From Paenibacillus sp. (lineage in GTDB: Bacteria > Bacillota > Bacilli > Paenibacillales > Paenibacillaceae): DNA of 7,351 nucleotides. The translations under genes were made by a program, and so were the position numbers. Below the pieces are notes generated by a model. The model saw only the letters and a list, made by a program, of their open reading frames with translations, was not told the DNA's origin and ran no database searches. Of the stretch, positions 1-5,670 are shown in pieces. The DNA lies in contig JAQSXN010000183.1 in NCBI GenBank assembly GCA_029256665.1, positions 1 to 7,351 on the forward strand, written 5' to 3'. How positions within the stretch are numbered: position 1 is the first letter of the stretch; each line of letters starts with the position of its first letter.

Positions 1-1
1 T

Positions 2-361
2 CTAGGCATCAAAGAAGCCCGTGCAACGGACTATGACGCCGTCATTATACCGGGTGGCAGCTCGCCGGGACATCTGATGCACGATCAAGACGTGCAGCGA
101 TTCGTGCGCGAAGCCGATCAAGCAGGCAGGACGATCGCGGCCATCTGCCACGGCCCTCAGGTGCTGGCGGCAGCCGGCGTGCTCGGAGGCAGAACTTTGA
201 CTTCGTATCCCGGCATATCCGCGGAAATTGAGGCCGCGGGCGGCACTTTCGTGAATCGCGAGGTGGTCGTCGACCGCAATTTGGTCACCTCGCGAACGCC
301 GGAGGATGAACCGGCCTTTATCCGGGAGACTGTCGATCGGCTAGGCGTCAACGCTTGGTAA
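2..361 (+). CDS. DJ-1/PfpI-family protein (type 1 glutamine amidotransferase-like), 5' truncated by window
   Basis: Only the C-terminal 119 residues are inside the window; the open frame runs from the left edge to TAA at 359-361. The core motifs of the PfpI branch are clear: YDAVIIPGG (visible residues 11-19), the nucleophile elbow AICHGPQVL with catalytic Cys at visible residue 49 (codon 146-148) followed by His 50, the segment LTSYPG, and the closing block VVVDRNLVTSRTPEDEPAF. The family is about 170-190 residues long, so some 50-70 N-terminal residues, including the conserved Glu that completes the active site, lie upstream. Relatives include B. subtilis YfkM (general stress protein) and E. 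coli YhbO, cytosolic proteins linked to stress and carbonyl damage; reported protease and deglycase activities are debated, so no reaction is assigned. The ATG at 77 is internal and not the start. A strong hairpin follows 35 bases after the stop. Confidence 0.93.
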   Translation, partial: LGIKEARATDYDAVIIPGGSSPGHLMHDQDVQRFVREADQAGRTIAAICHGPQVLAAAGVLGGRTLTSYPGISAEIEAAGGTFVNREVVVDRNLVTSRTPEDEPAFIRETVDRLGVNAW

Positions 362-396
362 CGGGAGCGAACCGGCAACGATAAGAAATCGCTTAT

Positions 397-456
397 ATGA
401 CCTGCGGGAAGATCATTTTGAACATAAATGATCCTCTTGCGGGTCATTTGTGTTTT
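397..456 (+). terminator. Long hairpin terminator after the PfpI-family gene
   Basis: The arms 397-418 and 426-447 pair over 22 positions (18 Watson-Crick, 3 G-U wobbles, 1 A-C mismatch) around a 7-base loop, followed by TTGTGTTTT. The wobbles become A-C mismatches on the opposite strand and there is no T-run on that side, so the signal works in the + direction. The stem is unusually long and the T-run is interrupted, so termination may be less than complete. Confidence 0.8.
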
Positions 457-472
457 AATGAAGGAAAGATAT

Positions 473-482
473 GGGGAGGTGG
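473..482 (+). promoter_or_regulatory. Ribosome binding site that sets the lipoprotein start
   Basis: The sequence GGGGAGGTGG contains a GGAGGTG core (475-481). It is 5 bases from ATG 487 and 8 bases from ATG 490, but only 2 from GTG 484. It rules out the upstream in-frame ATG at 397, which lies inside the terminator hairpin. Confidence 0.8.
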
Positions 483-486
483 CGTG

Positions 487-1005
487 ATGATGAAACATGA
501 TGGTCGTCAGCAACCGAGGAGATTGTATTTGAGCTTCAGCTTGCTCGCTGGCATAATCATCGCTTTGTCGGCATGCAGCCGCGAAGGAGCGGATGTCGTT
601 ACCGGATATGGCGTGGCCCACTCGGATGGAAGCTTGTTGATTGTTGCGCCGCTCGATCCCGATAATCTAGAACGATATAGAGACGCGGTGTGGATCGGCA
701 ATTTAGGTAAAAAACATGTTGGCGGCTTGCTGCGCGTGACCTTAGGGGATACCGCGGATTCGTATCCTTCGTTGTCCTCGTCGCGCAAAACCCAAAATCT
801 GAAGCAGCTCAAAGGTGAAAAGGAAATCCTCCGTTTATGTTTGGACTACGCTCAGGCCGAGCGGCAGGATCAATATGTTGTCATTAACGCCGTTAACTAT
901 TCCGAAGAACGGATGGAGTGGGAAGTAGTGATTGGCTCCCTGTTTGACGATCGATCCATAACCCTGCAAGTGGATCGAAACAAAGAAATCGTAGAAGCGG
1001 AATGA
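487..1005 (+). CDS. Uncharacterised lipoprotein
   Basis: A 172-residue secreted lipoprotein of no family I recognise. The N-terminus is a lipoprotein signal peptide: a charged stretch ending QQPRR, a hydrophobic core (LAGIIIALSA), then the lipobox LSAC, giving predicted lipidation at Cys 30 (codon 574-576) and anchoring on the outer face of the membrane. The mature part (about 143 residues) is hydrophilic with no further membrane segment. It has a Ser-rich patch (YPSLSSSRK), a Lys/Glu-rich stretch, and a C-terminal half with alternating strands (QYVVINAVNY, EWEVVIGSL, SITLQVD), suggesting a small alpha/beta or beta fold. The start is 487 or 490, chosen by the ribosome binding site. Its stop is 4 bases before the next gene, a membrane protein, so the two are probably co-transcribed and translationally coupled. 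Function unknown. Confidence 0.82.
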   Translation: MMKHDGRQQPRRLYLSFSLLAGIIIALSACSREGADVVTGYGVAHSDGSLLIVAPLDPDNLERYRDAVWIGNLGKKHVGGLLRVTLGDTADSYPSLSSSRKTQNLKQLKGEKEILRLCLDYAQAERQDQYVVINAVNYSEERMEWEVVIGSLFDDRSITLQVDRNKEIVEAE

Positions 1006-1009
1006 TATC

Positions 1010-1639
1010 ATGAGCAACCGAACGATAATCATCATCCTCATATATGCCGTTTTAATCACGGCCGCTTTCCTCTTTCAAGATGAAATCGCGACATGGATGA
1101 CGTCGAAGGGAAGGGGCCAGCTTCCAATCATTCTGGTCGCATCGACGCTGCTTGCCGCCGTTCCTTTTATCCCGTTCGGATTGATCGGAGGCATTGTCGG
1201 GGCCCAATACGGCTTAATGATCGGCGCGTTAATGAACTTAACCTCGTCGACGTTAGCCGCGGTTCTTACCTATTTCTTGTTCCGGTATTTATTTAGGGAA
1301 AAGGGCATGGCTTATCTCTCGAAATCCGTTAAGTTTAATGCCATCGATCAGGCGATTAGGAAACGCGCGTTTTGGTCCGTCTTTATCGGACGGATCATCC
1401 CGATCATGCCGGCCTTTCTTATCAATTGTTACGCGGGAACGTTCAGGCTCGACTTCAAAGTCTTCCTTGCCGCGACGGTAATCGGCAAAATTCCGGCCAT
1501 GCTCGTATATGCGTATGTTGGCGATAAAGCGGCGTCCGGGACCGGTCAATGGATGATCGTGCTGCTTATTTATGCCGCATTCGTCTTGGTTGTTTACGGT
1601 ATATATCGAATGCGGAATAGGTTTGGGCATATTAGCTAA
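1010..1639 (+). CDS. TVP38/TMEM64-family membrane protein (VTT/SNARE-associated domain)
   Basis: A 209-residue integral membrane protein. Hydrophobic segments lie at about 4-22, 39-60, 66-95, 122-145, 150-171 and 181-199. The family signature is the pair of re-entrant-type motifs: FIPFGLIGGIVGAQYG (53-68) in the first half and GRIIPIMPAFLINCYAG (127-143) in the second, matching the VTT domain shared by DedA, TVP38 and TMEM64 proteins. In related families this fold is tied to lipid or undecaprenyl-phosphate movement across membranes, but no substrate can be inferred here. The length is typical of the bacterial TVP38 group. The start ATG is 4 bases after the lipoprotein stop and has only a weak AGCGGA upstream, which fits translational coupling. 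No terminator is visible between this gene and the next promoter, so readthrough into the ArsR operon is possible. Confidence 0.9.
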   Translation: MSNRTIIIILIYAVLITAAFLFQDEIATWMTSKGRGQLPIILVASTLLAAVPFIPFGLIGGIVGAQYGLMIGALMNLTSSTLAAVLTYFLFRYLFREKGMAYLSKSVKFNAIDQAIRKRAFWSVFIGRIIPIMPAFLINCYAGTFRLDFKVFLAATVIGKIPAMLVYAYVGDKAASGTGQWMIVLLIYAAFVLVVYGIYRMRNRFGHIS

Positions 1640-1657
1640 AGTCGATGGAATTTGATG

Positions 1658-1687
1658 TTGACACGACACTAAACGGTGTCCTATACT
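1658..1687 (+). promoter_or_regulatory. SigA-type promoter of the ArsR/UvrA-paralog operon
   Basis: A perfect -35 box TTGACA (1658-1663) and a near-perfect -10 box TATACT (1682-1687) are separated by 18 bases. The transcription start is predicted near 1694. This is the strongest promoter-like sequence in the window. Its spacer contains one operator-like dyad and a second copy covers the start point. Confidence 0.88.
1665..1680 (+). promoter_or_regulatory. Operator-like dyad 1 (between -35 and -10)
   Basis: GACACTAAACGGTGTC has 5-base inverted arms GACAC/GTGTC. It is identical at 13 of 16 positions to the dyad at 1694-1709, with centres 29 bases apart on the same strand. It sits wholly in the promoter spacer, where a bound repressor would block RNA polymerase. 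It is the likely binding site of the ArsR-type protein encoded just downstream. Confidence 0.7.
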
Positions 1688-1693
1688 AAACAC

Positions 1694-1709
1694 GTCACCA
1701 AATGGTGTC
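1694..1709 (+). promoter_or_regulatory. Operator-like dyad 2 (at the transcription start)
   Basis: GTCACCAAATGGTGTC pairs at 6 of 8 dyad positions, with the core ACCA..TGGT. It lies on the predicted transcription start. From memory, ACCAAATGGT-type cores are common upstream of ArsR genes paired with SRPBCC genes. It also contains the ATG at 1702, which is therefore not a start codon. Confidence 0.7.
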
Positions 1710-1734
1710 CGATTCGGAAATCATCCATAATAGT

Positions 1735-1744
1735 AGGAGAGGTG
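1735..1744 (+). promoter_or_regulatory. Ribosome binding site that sets the GTG start of the repressor
   Basis: AGGAGAGGTG stands 2-7 bases before GTG 1747, depending on which part pairs with 16S rRNA. No comparable site serves the upstream ATG at 1702. Confidence 0.7.
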
Positions 1745-1746
1745 TT

Positions 1747-2043
1747 GTGAGCGATAACGAACAACGCGACGTGTTTGACGCCATTGCGGATCCAACCAGG
1801 CGAAGGTTAATCGCGCTGCTCGCGGAAGCGCAGGAGCTGCCGCTGCATGAGTTAACGTCGCAGTTTTCAATGGGCCGCACGGCGGTATCGAAACATTTGA
1901 CCATCCTAAAGGAAGCCGGTTTGGTGCTGGATCGGAAAGTCGGACGAGAAACGCGGTTCAGGCTTAACGCCGCGCCGCTGCGAGAAATTCAAGATTGGGT
2001 GGCATTCTACAGCAAGTTCTGGAGCGCCAATATGATGCGTTAA
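1747..2043 (+). CDS. ArsR/SdpR-type winged-helix repressor, C-terminus probably shortened by a frameshift
   Basis: A 98-residue DNA-binding repressor. It opens with the family hallmark VFDAIADPTRRRLIALL (9-25). The helix-turn-helix is LPLHELTSQF (31-40) plus the recognition helix TAVSKHLTILKEAGLV (45-60), followed by the wing RKVGRETRFRLN (63-74) and a dimerisation helix beginning IQDWVAFYSKFW. There is no ELCVC metal-binding motif, so it is the non-metal branch usually paired with an SRPBCC protein. The start is GTG 1747, 7 bases after AGGAG (1735-1739); the in-frame ATG at 1702 lies in the operator and has no ribosome binding site. Relatives normally continue past the FW motif for another dozen or so residues. 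Here a stop follows MMR at once, while the adjacent frame reads LNQLFEEDE, so the tail was probably lost by a one-base deletion. The DNA-binding part is intact. It probably autorepresses through the two dyads. Confidence 0.9.
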   Translation: MSDNEQRDVFDAIADPTRRRLIALLAEAQELPLHELTSQFSMGRTAVSKHLTILKEAGLVLDRKVGRETRFRLNAAPLREIQDWVAFYSKFWSANMMR

Positions 2044-2069
2044 ACCAATTATTCGAGGAGGATGAATGA
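2040..2069 (+). pseudogene. Displaced C-terminal codons of the ArsR-type repressor
   Basis: Reading from 2040, one base out of the repressor frame, gives LNQLFEEDE followed by TGA at 2067-2069. A leucine-spaced, acidic end of this kind is what follows the W..FYSKFW helix in many SRPBCC-partnered ArsR proteins. The restored stop would overlap the SRPBCC start as ATGA at 2066, a normal coupling arrangement. Restoring one base near 2040 would give a repressor of about 107 residues. This is inference from pattern; a sequencing error of one base would look the same. Confidence 0.5.
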
Positions 2070-2253
2070 TGAGTTTAGCACTAACTTTGGATTTTCAATA
2101 CCGTACGACCATCGAGAAGCTTTGGGCCGCGGTTACCGATTCCGAGAAGCTCGAGATCTCTATCAAACCGGATTCTCGAACGCGCATGGACTCGAGGGCG
2201 CAAGACATGGCTGGAGCGCTTGGTGCGGCGAGCTTGACAAGCTGTTGGCGTAA
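2066..2253 (+). pseudogene. SRPBCC-domain (AHSA1-like) gene remnant: internal deletion plus frameshift
   Basis: The N-terminus, from ATG 2066 or 2069 behind AGGAGG (2056-2061), reads LDFQYRTTIEKLWAAVTDSE, the classic first strand and helix of an SRPBCC/AHSA1-like protein. Homology stops after Lys-Leu at about 2152. From about 2158 a different frame reads LYQTGF, then LEGARHGWSAWCGELDKLLA with TAA at 2251-2253, the typical C-terminal helix of the same family (HxGW...L..LL). Relatives are about 140-160 residues; only about 29 plus 31 remain, so some 80-100 central codons, forming most of the ligand cavity, are gone and the two ends are out of frame. Without a frame change, translation from 2066 gives a 70-residue hybrid ending at TGA 2276-2278, overlapping the next start. 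The ancestral protein would have been a small-ligand binder or partner of the repressor. A functional product is unlikely. Confidence 0.8.
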
Positions 2254-2274
2254 AAATCTTAGTCGAACGGAAGG

Positions 2275-4545
2275 ATGAGATTGTTAAGGATGAGCGAATC
2301 GAATCAGGAGTTTATCGTCATTACAGGGGCGAGAGAAAACAATCTCAAGAACGTGTCGTTACGGATCCCGAAGCGCAAGATCACGATTTTTACCGGAGTA
2401 TCCGGATCAGGCAAGTCATCGATCGTATTCGATACGATTGCCGCCGAATCTACGCGATTGTTGAACGAGAACTTCAGCATGTTCGTCCGCACGTTCCTGC
2501 CTCGCGTTCCGCAGCCGGATACGGACTCTATCGAGAACCTGAGCATGGCCGTCATCGTGGATCAGAAACGATTGGGCGGAGGCTCCCATTCTACGATGGG
2601 GACGATTACCGACATCTCGCCAATTTTGCGACTGCTCTTCTCCCGCGCCGGTCAGCCCTACGTCGGTCCTTCGCATGTGTTTTCCTTTAATGATCCGCAG
2701 GGCATGTGTCCCGAGTGCAACGGCATGGGACGAAGGCTAGGCGTCAATATGGACATGGCGGTGGACATGTCCAAGTCTCTTAACGAAGGAGCGCTCATGC
2801 TGCCGGATTACGGAGTGGGCGGCTGGGAGTGGAACATGCTTATGCAGTCAGGCACCTTTGACCTCGATAAGAAGCTCAGCGACTATACGGAAGAGGAACT
2901 GGAACAGCTCCTATACGCCAAGGCAAAAAAAGTGCAAATGGACTTTGCCGGCAAAGCCATGAACATCACCGTCGAAGGCGTCATCGAAAAGTTCACCAAC
3001 AAATACATCAAACAGGACGTGAAGGCGAAGTCCGAACGGACGCAAAAGATCGTCGCGCCGTTTCTTTCCGAAGGTCCTTGTACAGGCTGCCGCGGCGCCC
3101 GATTGAGCCAATCGACGCTAAGCTGCAAAATTAACGGCCTTAATATTGCCGATATGTCCTCCATGGAGGTTGGACAGCTCATTCGCGTCATCCGCGAAAT
3201 TAACGAGCCGGTCGCGGCGCCGATCGTGAAGTCGCTGGCGGAGCGTCTACAGCATCTGGTGGATATCGGGCTCGATTACTTGACGTTGGACCGCGAGACG
3301 GACACCTTGTCCGGCGGCGAGTCGCAGCGCGTGAAGATGGTCAAACATCTCAGCGGCAGCTTGGTGGACGTCACCTATATTTTCGACGAGCCAAGCGTTG
3401 GACTGCATCCCCGTGACGTGCACCGGTTAAACGAATTGCTGCAGAAGCTGCGCGACAAAGGCAACACCGTCATCGTCGTCGAACATGATCCAGACGTCAT
3501 CAAGGTCGCGGATCATATCGTGGACGTGGGGCCTCATGCCGGCAGCCGCGGCGGCAATATCATGTACGAGGGAAGCTATTCGGGACTGCTTGAAACAGAC
3601 ACGTTGACGGGCACTCATATGAAGCGGCCGCTCGAGCTCAAACGCGAATGCAGGCAGCCTTCCGGCAAATTGTCCATTCAACATGCCTCGCTCCACAATT
3701 TGCGGGACGTAAGCGTGGATATTCCGACGGGCATTATGACGGTCGTCACGGGCGTTGCAGGCTCGGGCAAGAGCACGCTCATTAACGATGTTTTCTTAAG
3801 CCAGCATCCGGACGCGATCGTCATCGACCAATCGGCGGTAGGCGTCTCCACGCGCTCCAATCCCGCGACCTATACGGGCATTATGGATGACGTGCGCAAA
3901 GCGTTTGCTTCCGCCAATAAAGTTAACCAGGGTTTGTTTAGCTTCAACTCCAAAGGGGCTTGCGAGAACTGCCAGGGGCTTGGCGTCATCTATATGGACC
4001 TTTCCTTCCTCGATAGCGTCAAGCTGCCGTGCGATGTATGCGGCGGCAAACGATTCAAGGAAGAGGTATTGGAGTACAAGCTGAATGGCAAATCCATCGC
4101 GGACGTACTTGGGATGACGGTGGAGCAGGCGCTGGATTTCTTCACGATCAAGGAAGTCGTGCGCAAGCTCCAGGCGATGAGCGATGTCGGACTAACTTAT
4201 ATTACGCTCGGCCAACCGCTCAGCACGCTCTCGGGCGGCGAATGCCAGCGGATCAAGCTGGCCAGCGAGCTGCACAAAAACGGCAGCATCTACGTCATGG
4301 ACGAGCCTACTACCGGCTTGCATATGTCGGATATCGGAGCCCTGATGGGGATCATGAATCGCCTCGTGGATGCGGGCAACACGGTGATCGTCATCGAGCA
4401 TAACCTCGACGTGATCAGCCAAGCGGACTGGATCATCGACATGGGACCGGACGGAGGCAGCAGAGGCGGCCAGGTCGTGTTCGAAGGAACGCCGGATCGG
4501 ATCATCCATGCGGAGAATTCGATTACGGGCAAATATTTGAAGTAA
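2275..4545 (+). CDS. UvrA paralog without UvrB-binding domain (UvrA2/DrrC-like ABC ATPase)
   Basis: A complete 756-residue cytosolic tandem ABC ATPase. First half: Walker A GVSGSGKSS (41-49), zinc cysteines C145/C148 and C269/C272, signature LSGGESQR (345-352), Walker B IFDEPSVGLH (369-378), H-loop VVEHD (401-405). Second half: Walker A GVAGSGKST (493-501), zinc cysteines C563/C566 and C586/C589, signature LSGGECQR (652-659), Walker B VMDEPTTGLH (674-683), H-loop VIEHN (706-710). Canonical UvrA is about 940-960 residues; here STMGTITDI...LLFSRAGQP runs almost straight into FSFNDPQGMCPEC, so the domain of about 110 residues that contacts UvrB is missing. This is the architecture of Deinococcus UvrA2 and of DrrC-type drug-resistance proteins, so it probably binds damaged or drug-bound DNA without handing it to UvrB. 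The start is uncertain: ATG 2275 overlaps the preceding frame, TTG 2281 is best spaced from GGAAGGA (2269-2275), and ATG 2290 gives the usual family N-terminus. It shares the operator-controlled promoter at 1658. Confidence 0.93.
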   Translation: MRLLRMSESNQEFIVITGARENNLKNVSLRIPKRKITIFTGVSGSGKSSIVFDTIAAESTRLLNENFSMFVRTFLPRVPQPDTDSIENLSMAVIVDQKRLGGGSHSTMGTITDISPILRLLFSRAGQPYVGPSHVFSFNDPQGMCPECNGMGRRLGVNMDMAVDMSKSLNEGALMLPDYGVGGWEWNMLMQSGTFDLDKKLSDYTEEELEQLLYAKAKKVQMDFAGKAMNITVEGVIEKFTNKYIKQDVKAKSERTQKIVAPFLSEGPCTGCRGARLSQSTLSCKINGLNIADMSSMEVGQLIRVIREINEPVAAPIVKSLAERLQHLVDIGLDYLTLDRETDTLSGGESQRVKMVKHLSGSLVDVTYIFDEPSVGLHPRDVHRLNELLQKLRDKGNTVIVVEHDPDVIKVADHIVDVGPHAGSRGGNIMYEGSYSGLLETDTLTGTHMKRPLELKRECRQPSGKLSIQHASLHNLRDVSVDIPTGIMTVVTGVAGSGKSTLINDVFLSQHPDAIVIDQSAVGVSTRSNPATYTGIMDDVRKAFASANKVNQGLFSFNSKGACENCQGLGVIYMDLSFLDSVKLPCDVCGGKRFKEEVLEYKLNGKSIADVLGMTVEQALDFFTIKEVVRKLQAMSDVGLTYITLGQPLSTLSGGECQRIKLASELHKNGSIYVMDEPTTGLHMSDIGALMGIMNRLVDAGNTVIVIEHNLDVISQADWIIDMGPDGGSRGGQVVFEGTPDRIIHAENSITGKYLK

Positions 4546-4562
4546 TTCTGGAATATCCGCGG

Positions 4563-4591
4563 AAAGCCGCCGAACGGTTCGGCGGCTTTTT
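4563..4591 (+). terminator. Strong intrinsic terminator after the UvrA paralog
   Basis: A perfect 12-base stem (AAAGCCGCCGAA, 4563-4574, with its complement 4578-4589) has a 3-base loop and ends in a run of five Ts (4587-4591). It starts 18 bases after the UvrA-paralog stop and closes the repressor operon. Confidence 0.95.
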
Positions 4592-4697
4592 GCATTAATG
4601 CCATGTGGAAGTTTGAATCAATGAACGGTCTTGCCGATGAAGGATATTCCAATTCAATGTCGAACTCAAGGTAGTGGATCCGAAGTTGTAAGCGGTA

Positions 4698-4716
4698 CTT
4701 ATTTATTCAAAATAAG
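4698..4716. repeat. Short AT-rich inverted repeat upstream of the first aldo/keto reductase
   Basis: CTTATTT and AAATAAG (7-base perfect arms, 5-base spacer) sit 11 bases before the ribosome binding site. It could be an operator, an mRNA hairpin in the leader, or chance in AT-rich sequence. No convincing -35/-10 pair was found in 4592-4741, so the promoter of the next gene is not placed. Confidence 0.3.
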
Positions 4717-4726
4717 AGACATGACT

Positions 4727-4732
4727 AGGAGG
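4727..4732 (+). promoter_or_regulatory. Ribosome binding site that sets the start of the first aldo/keto reductase
   Basis: A perfect AGGAGG lies 9 bases before ATG 4742. It excludes the longer in-frame ATG at 4631, whose extra 37 residues have no family counterpart and no ribosome binding site. Confidence 0.88.
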
Positions 4733-4741
4733 ATAAAGAAC

Positions 4742-5590
4742 ATGAAGCATAGATTGCTGGGAACAACCGGAGTAAGCGTCGGAGAAATAGGGATGGGCTG
4801 CATGCCGATCTCGGTCCATGGCCGTCCTTCCGAAGAAACGGGGATCGAAGCCATTCATGCTGCGCTCGATGCGGGAATTACGTTGTTTGATACGGCGGAT
4901 TCCTACTGTCTGGAAACAGCGGAAATGGGTCATAATGAGCAAGTTCTCGTTAAAGCGCTGAAAAATCATCCTGAGGCCTATGTGGCTACTAAAGGCGGAA
5001 TGCTGCGCCCGGATGGCAGGTGGGAGTCGGATGGCCGTCCGCGGCGATTGAGGGAGGCATGCGAAGCAAGTCTGAAGGCGCTCGATCGGGATGAAATATT
5101 TCTGTATCAATTCCACCGCCCTGATCCCAAAGTGAATTTTGCGGACTCCATCGGCGCTCTGGCCGATCTGCAGCGCGCGGGTAAAATCGTGCATATCGGG
5201 CTATCGAATGTAACTGTAGAACAGCTCGATGAAGCGCTCTCCATTGCTCCAATCGTCAGTGTACAGAACCGGATGAACGTCTTCGACCGTTCTTCGGAAG
5301 CCGTGCTGAAACGTTGCGAGGAGCTTGGGATTGCATTCCTGCCGTACAGTCCGCTGAATGGGATGGGTCAAGCGGGTAAACTGGGCGACAACAAAATTCT
5401 AGCTTCAATCGCGGCAGAAAACAGCCTGTCTCCGCAGCAGGTCGCGCTTGCGTGGCTGCTTCAGCTTTCGCCGGTCATTCTGCCCATACCGGGAGCGAGC
5501 CGCGCGAGCAATATCGTCAACAGCGCAGGCGCATCGGAAGTGACTCTATCCGCAGCGGATATCGAACAATTGAATGCGATTGCATCATAA
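4742..5590 (+). CDS. Aldo/keto reductase (NADPH-dependent oxidoreductase)
   Basis: A 282-residue cytosolic (alpha/beta)8-barrel enzyme that should reduce aldehydes or ketones with NAD(P)H. The full catalytic tetrad is visible: Asp50 and Tyr55 in FDTADSY, Lys84 in VATKGG, and His125 in YQFHRPDP. The N-terminal hairpin and first strand are typical (LGTTGVSVGEIGMGCMPIS). The strand IVHIGLSN (149-156) and the cofactor-binding end ILPIPGASRASNIVNS (246-261) are also standard. Length is slightly short for the family, mainly because the C-terminal loop is short, which often means broad substrate use. The gene stands alone: a terminator lies upstream at 4563 and another begins 14 bases after its stop. 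The physiological substrate cannot be inferred. Confidence 0.95.
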   Translation: MKHRLLGTTGVSVGEIGMGCMPISVHGRPSEETGIEAIHAALDAGITLFDTADSYCLETAEMGHNEQVLVKALKNHPEAYVATKGGMLRPDGRWESDGRPRRLREACEASLKALDRDEIFLYQFHRPDPKVNFADSIGALADLQRAGKIVHIGLSNVTVEQLDEALSIAPIVSVQNRMNVFDRSSEAVLKRCEELGIAFLPYSPLNGMGQAGKLGDNKILASIAAENSLSPQQVALAWLLQLSPVILPIPGASRASNIVNSAGASEVTLSAADIEQLNAIAS

Positions 5591-5603
5591 TAAGTTAACA
5601 ATC

Positions 5604-5639
5604 GGGCCATCTTCTTATAATAGAAGATGGTTCTTTTTT
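5604..5639 (+). terminator. Intrinsic terminator after the first aldo/keto reductase
   Basis: CCATCTTCT and AGAAGATGG (5607-5615 and 5622-5630) form a perfect 9-base stem with the 6-base loop TATAAT. Three more pairs (two G-U, one G-C) extend it to 12, followed by six Ts (5634-5639). The TATAAT in the loop is not read as a -10 box, since no -35 box is suitably placed. Confidence 0.92.
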
Positions 5640-5670
5640 CTGAAACTTCTCCGTTCTAATTGGAGTATGT

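Noticed and set aside
397..486. Lipoprotein start at ATG 397
   Set aside because: This ATG is the first base of the terminator stem, has no ribosome binding site, and would put about 30 extra residues before a normal lipoprotein signal peptide.
157..621. Antisense ORF of 154 codons
   Set aside because: It crosses the PfpI-family gene, the terminator and the lipoprotein start on the opposite strand, with no recognisable protein motif or ribosome binding site. The other antisense frames under the UvrA paralog and reductases are shadows of the same kind.
1702..1746. Repressor start at ATG 1702
   Set aside because: The ATG lies inside operator dyad 2, within about 10 bases of the predicted transcription start, with no ribosome binding site. 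The family N-terminus and AGGAGAGGTG support GTG 1747.
2150..2196. Two CTCGAG sites flanking the SRPBCC junction, the first running into AGATCT, as a possible cloning scar or recombination repeat
   Set aside because: Six-base matches are short enough to arise by chance. The second copy lies inside the C-terminal fragment rather than at the break, so it does not explain the deletion.
2062..2253. A separate 63-residue protein from ATG 2062
   Set aside because: ATG 2062 directly abuts and overlaps its own AGGAGG, so it cannot be used. Its first half is an out-of-frame shadow of the SRPBCC N-terminus and only its last ~31 residues look like protein.
4631..4741. N-terminal extension of the first aldo/keto reductase from ATG 4631
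   Set aside because: The 37 extra residues lack family similarity, and the perfect AGGAGG at 4727-4732 points to ATG 4742.
5616..5621. TATAAT as a -10 promoter box
   Set aside because: It is the loop of a good terminator hairpin, and no -35-like hexamer lies 16-18 bases upstream.
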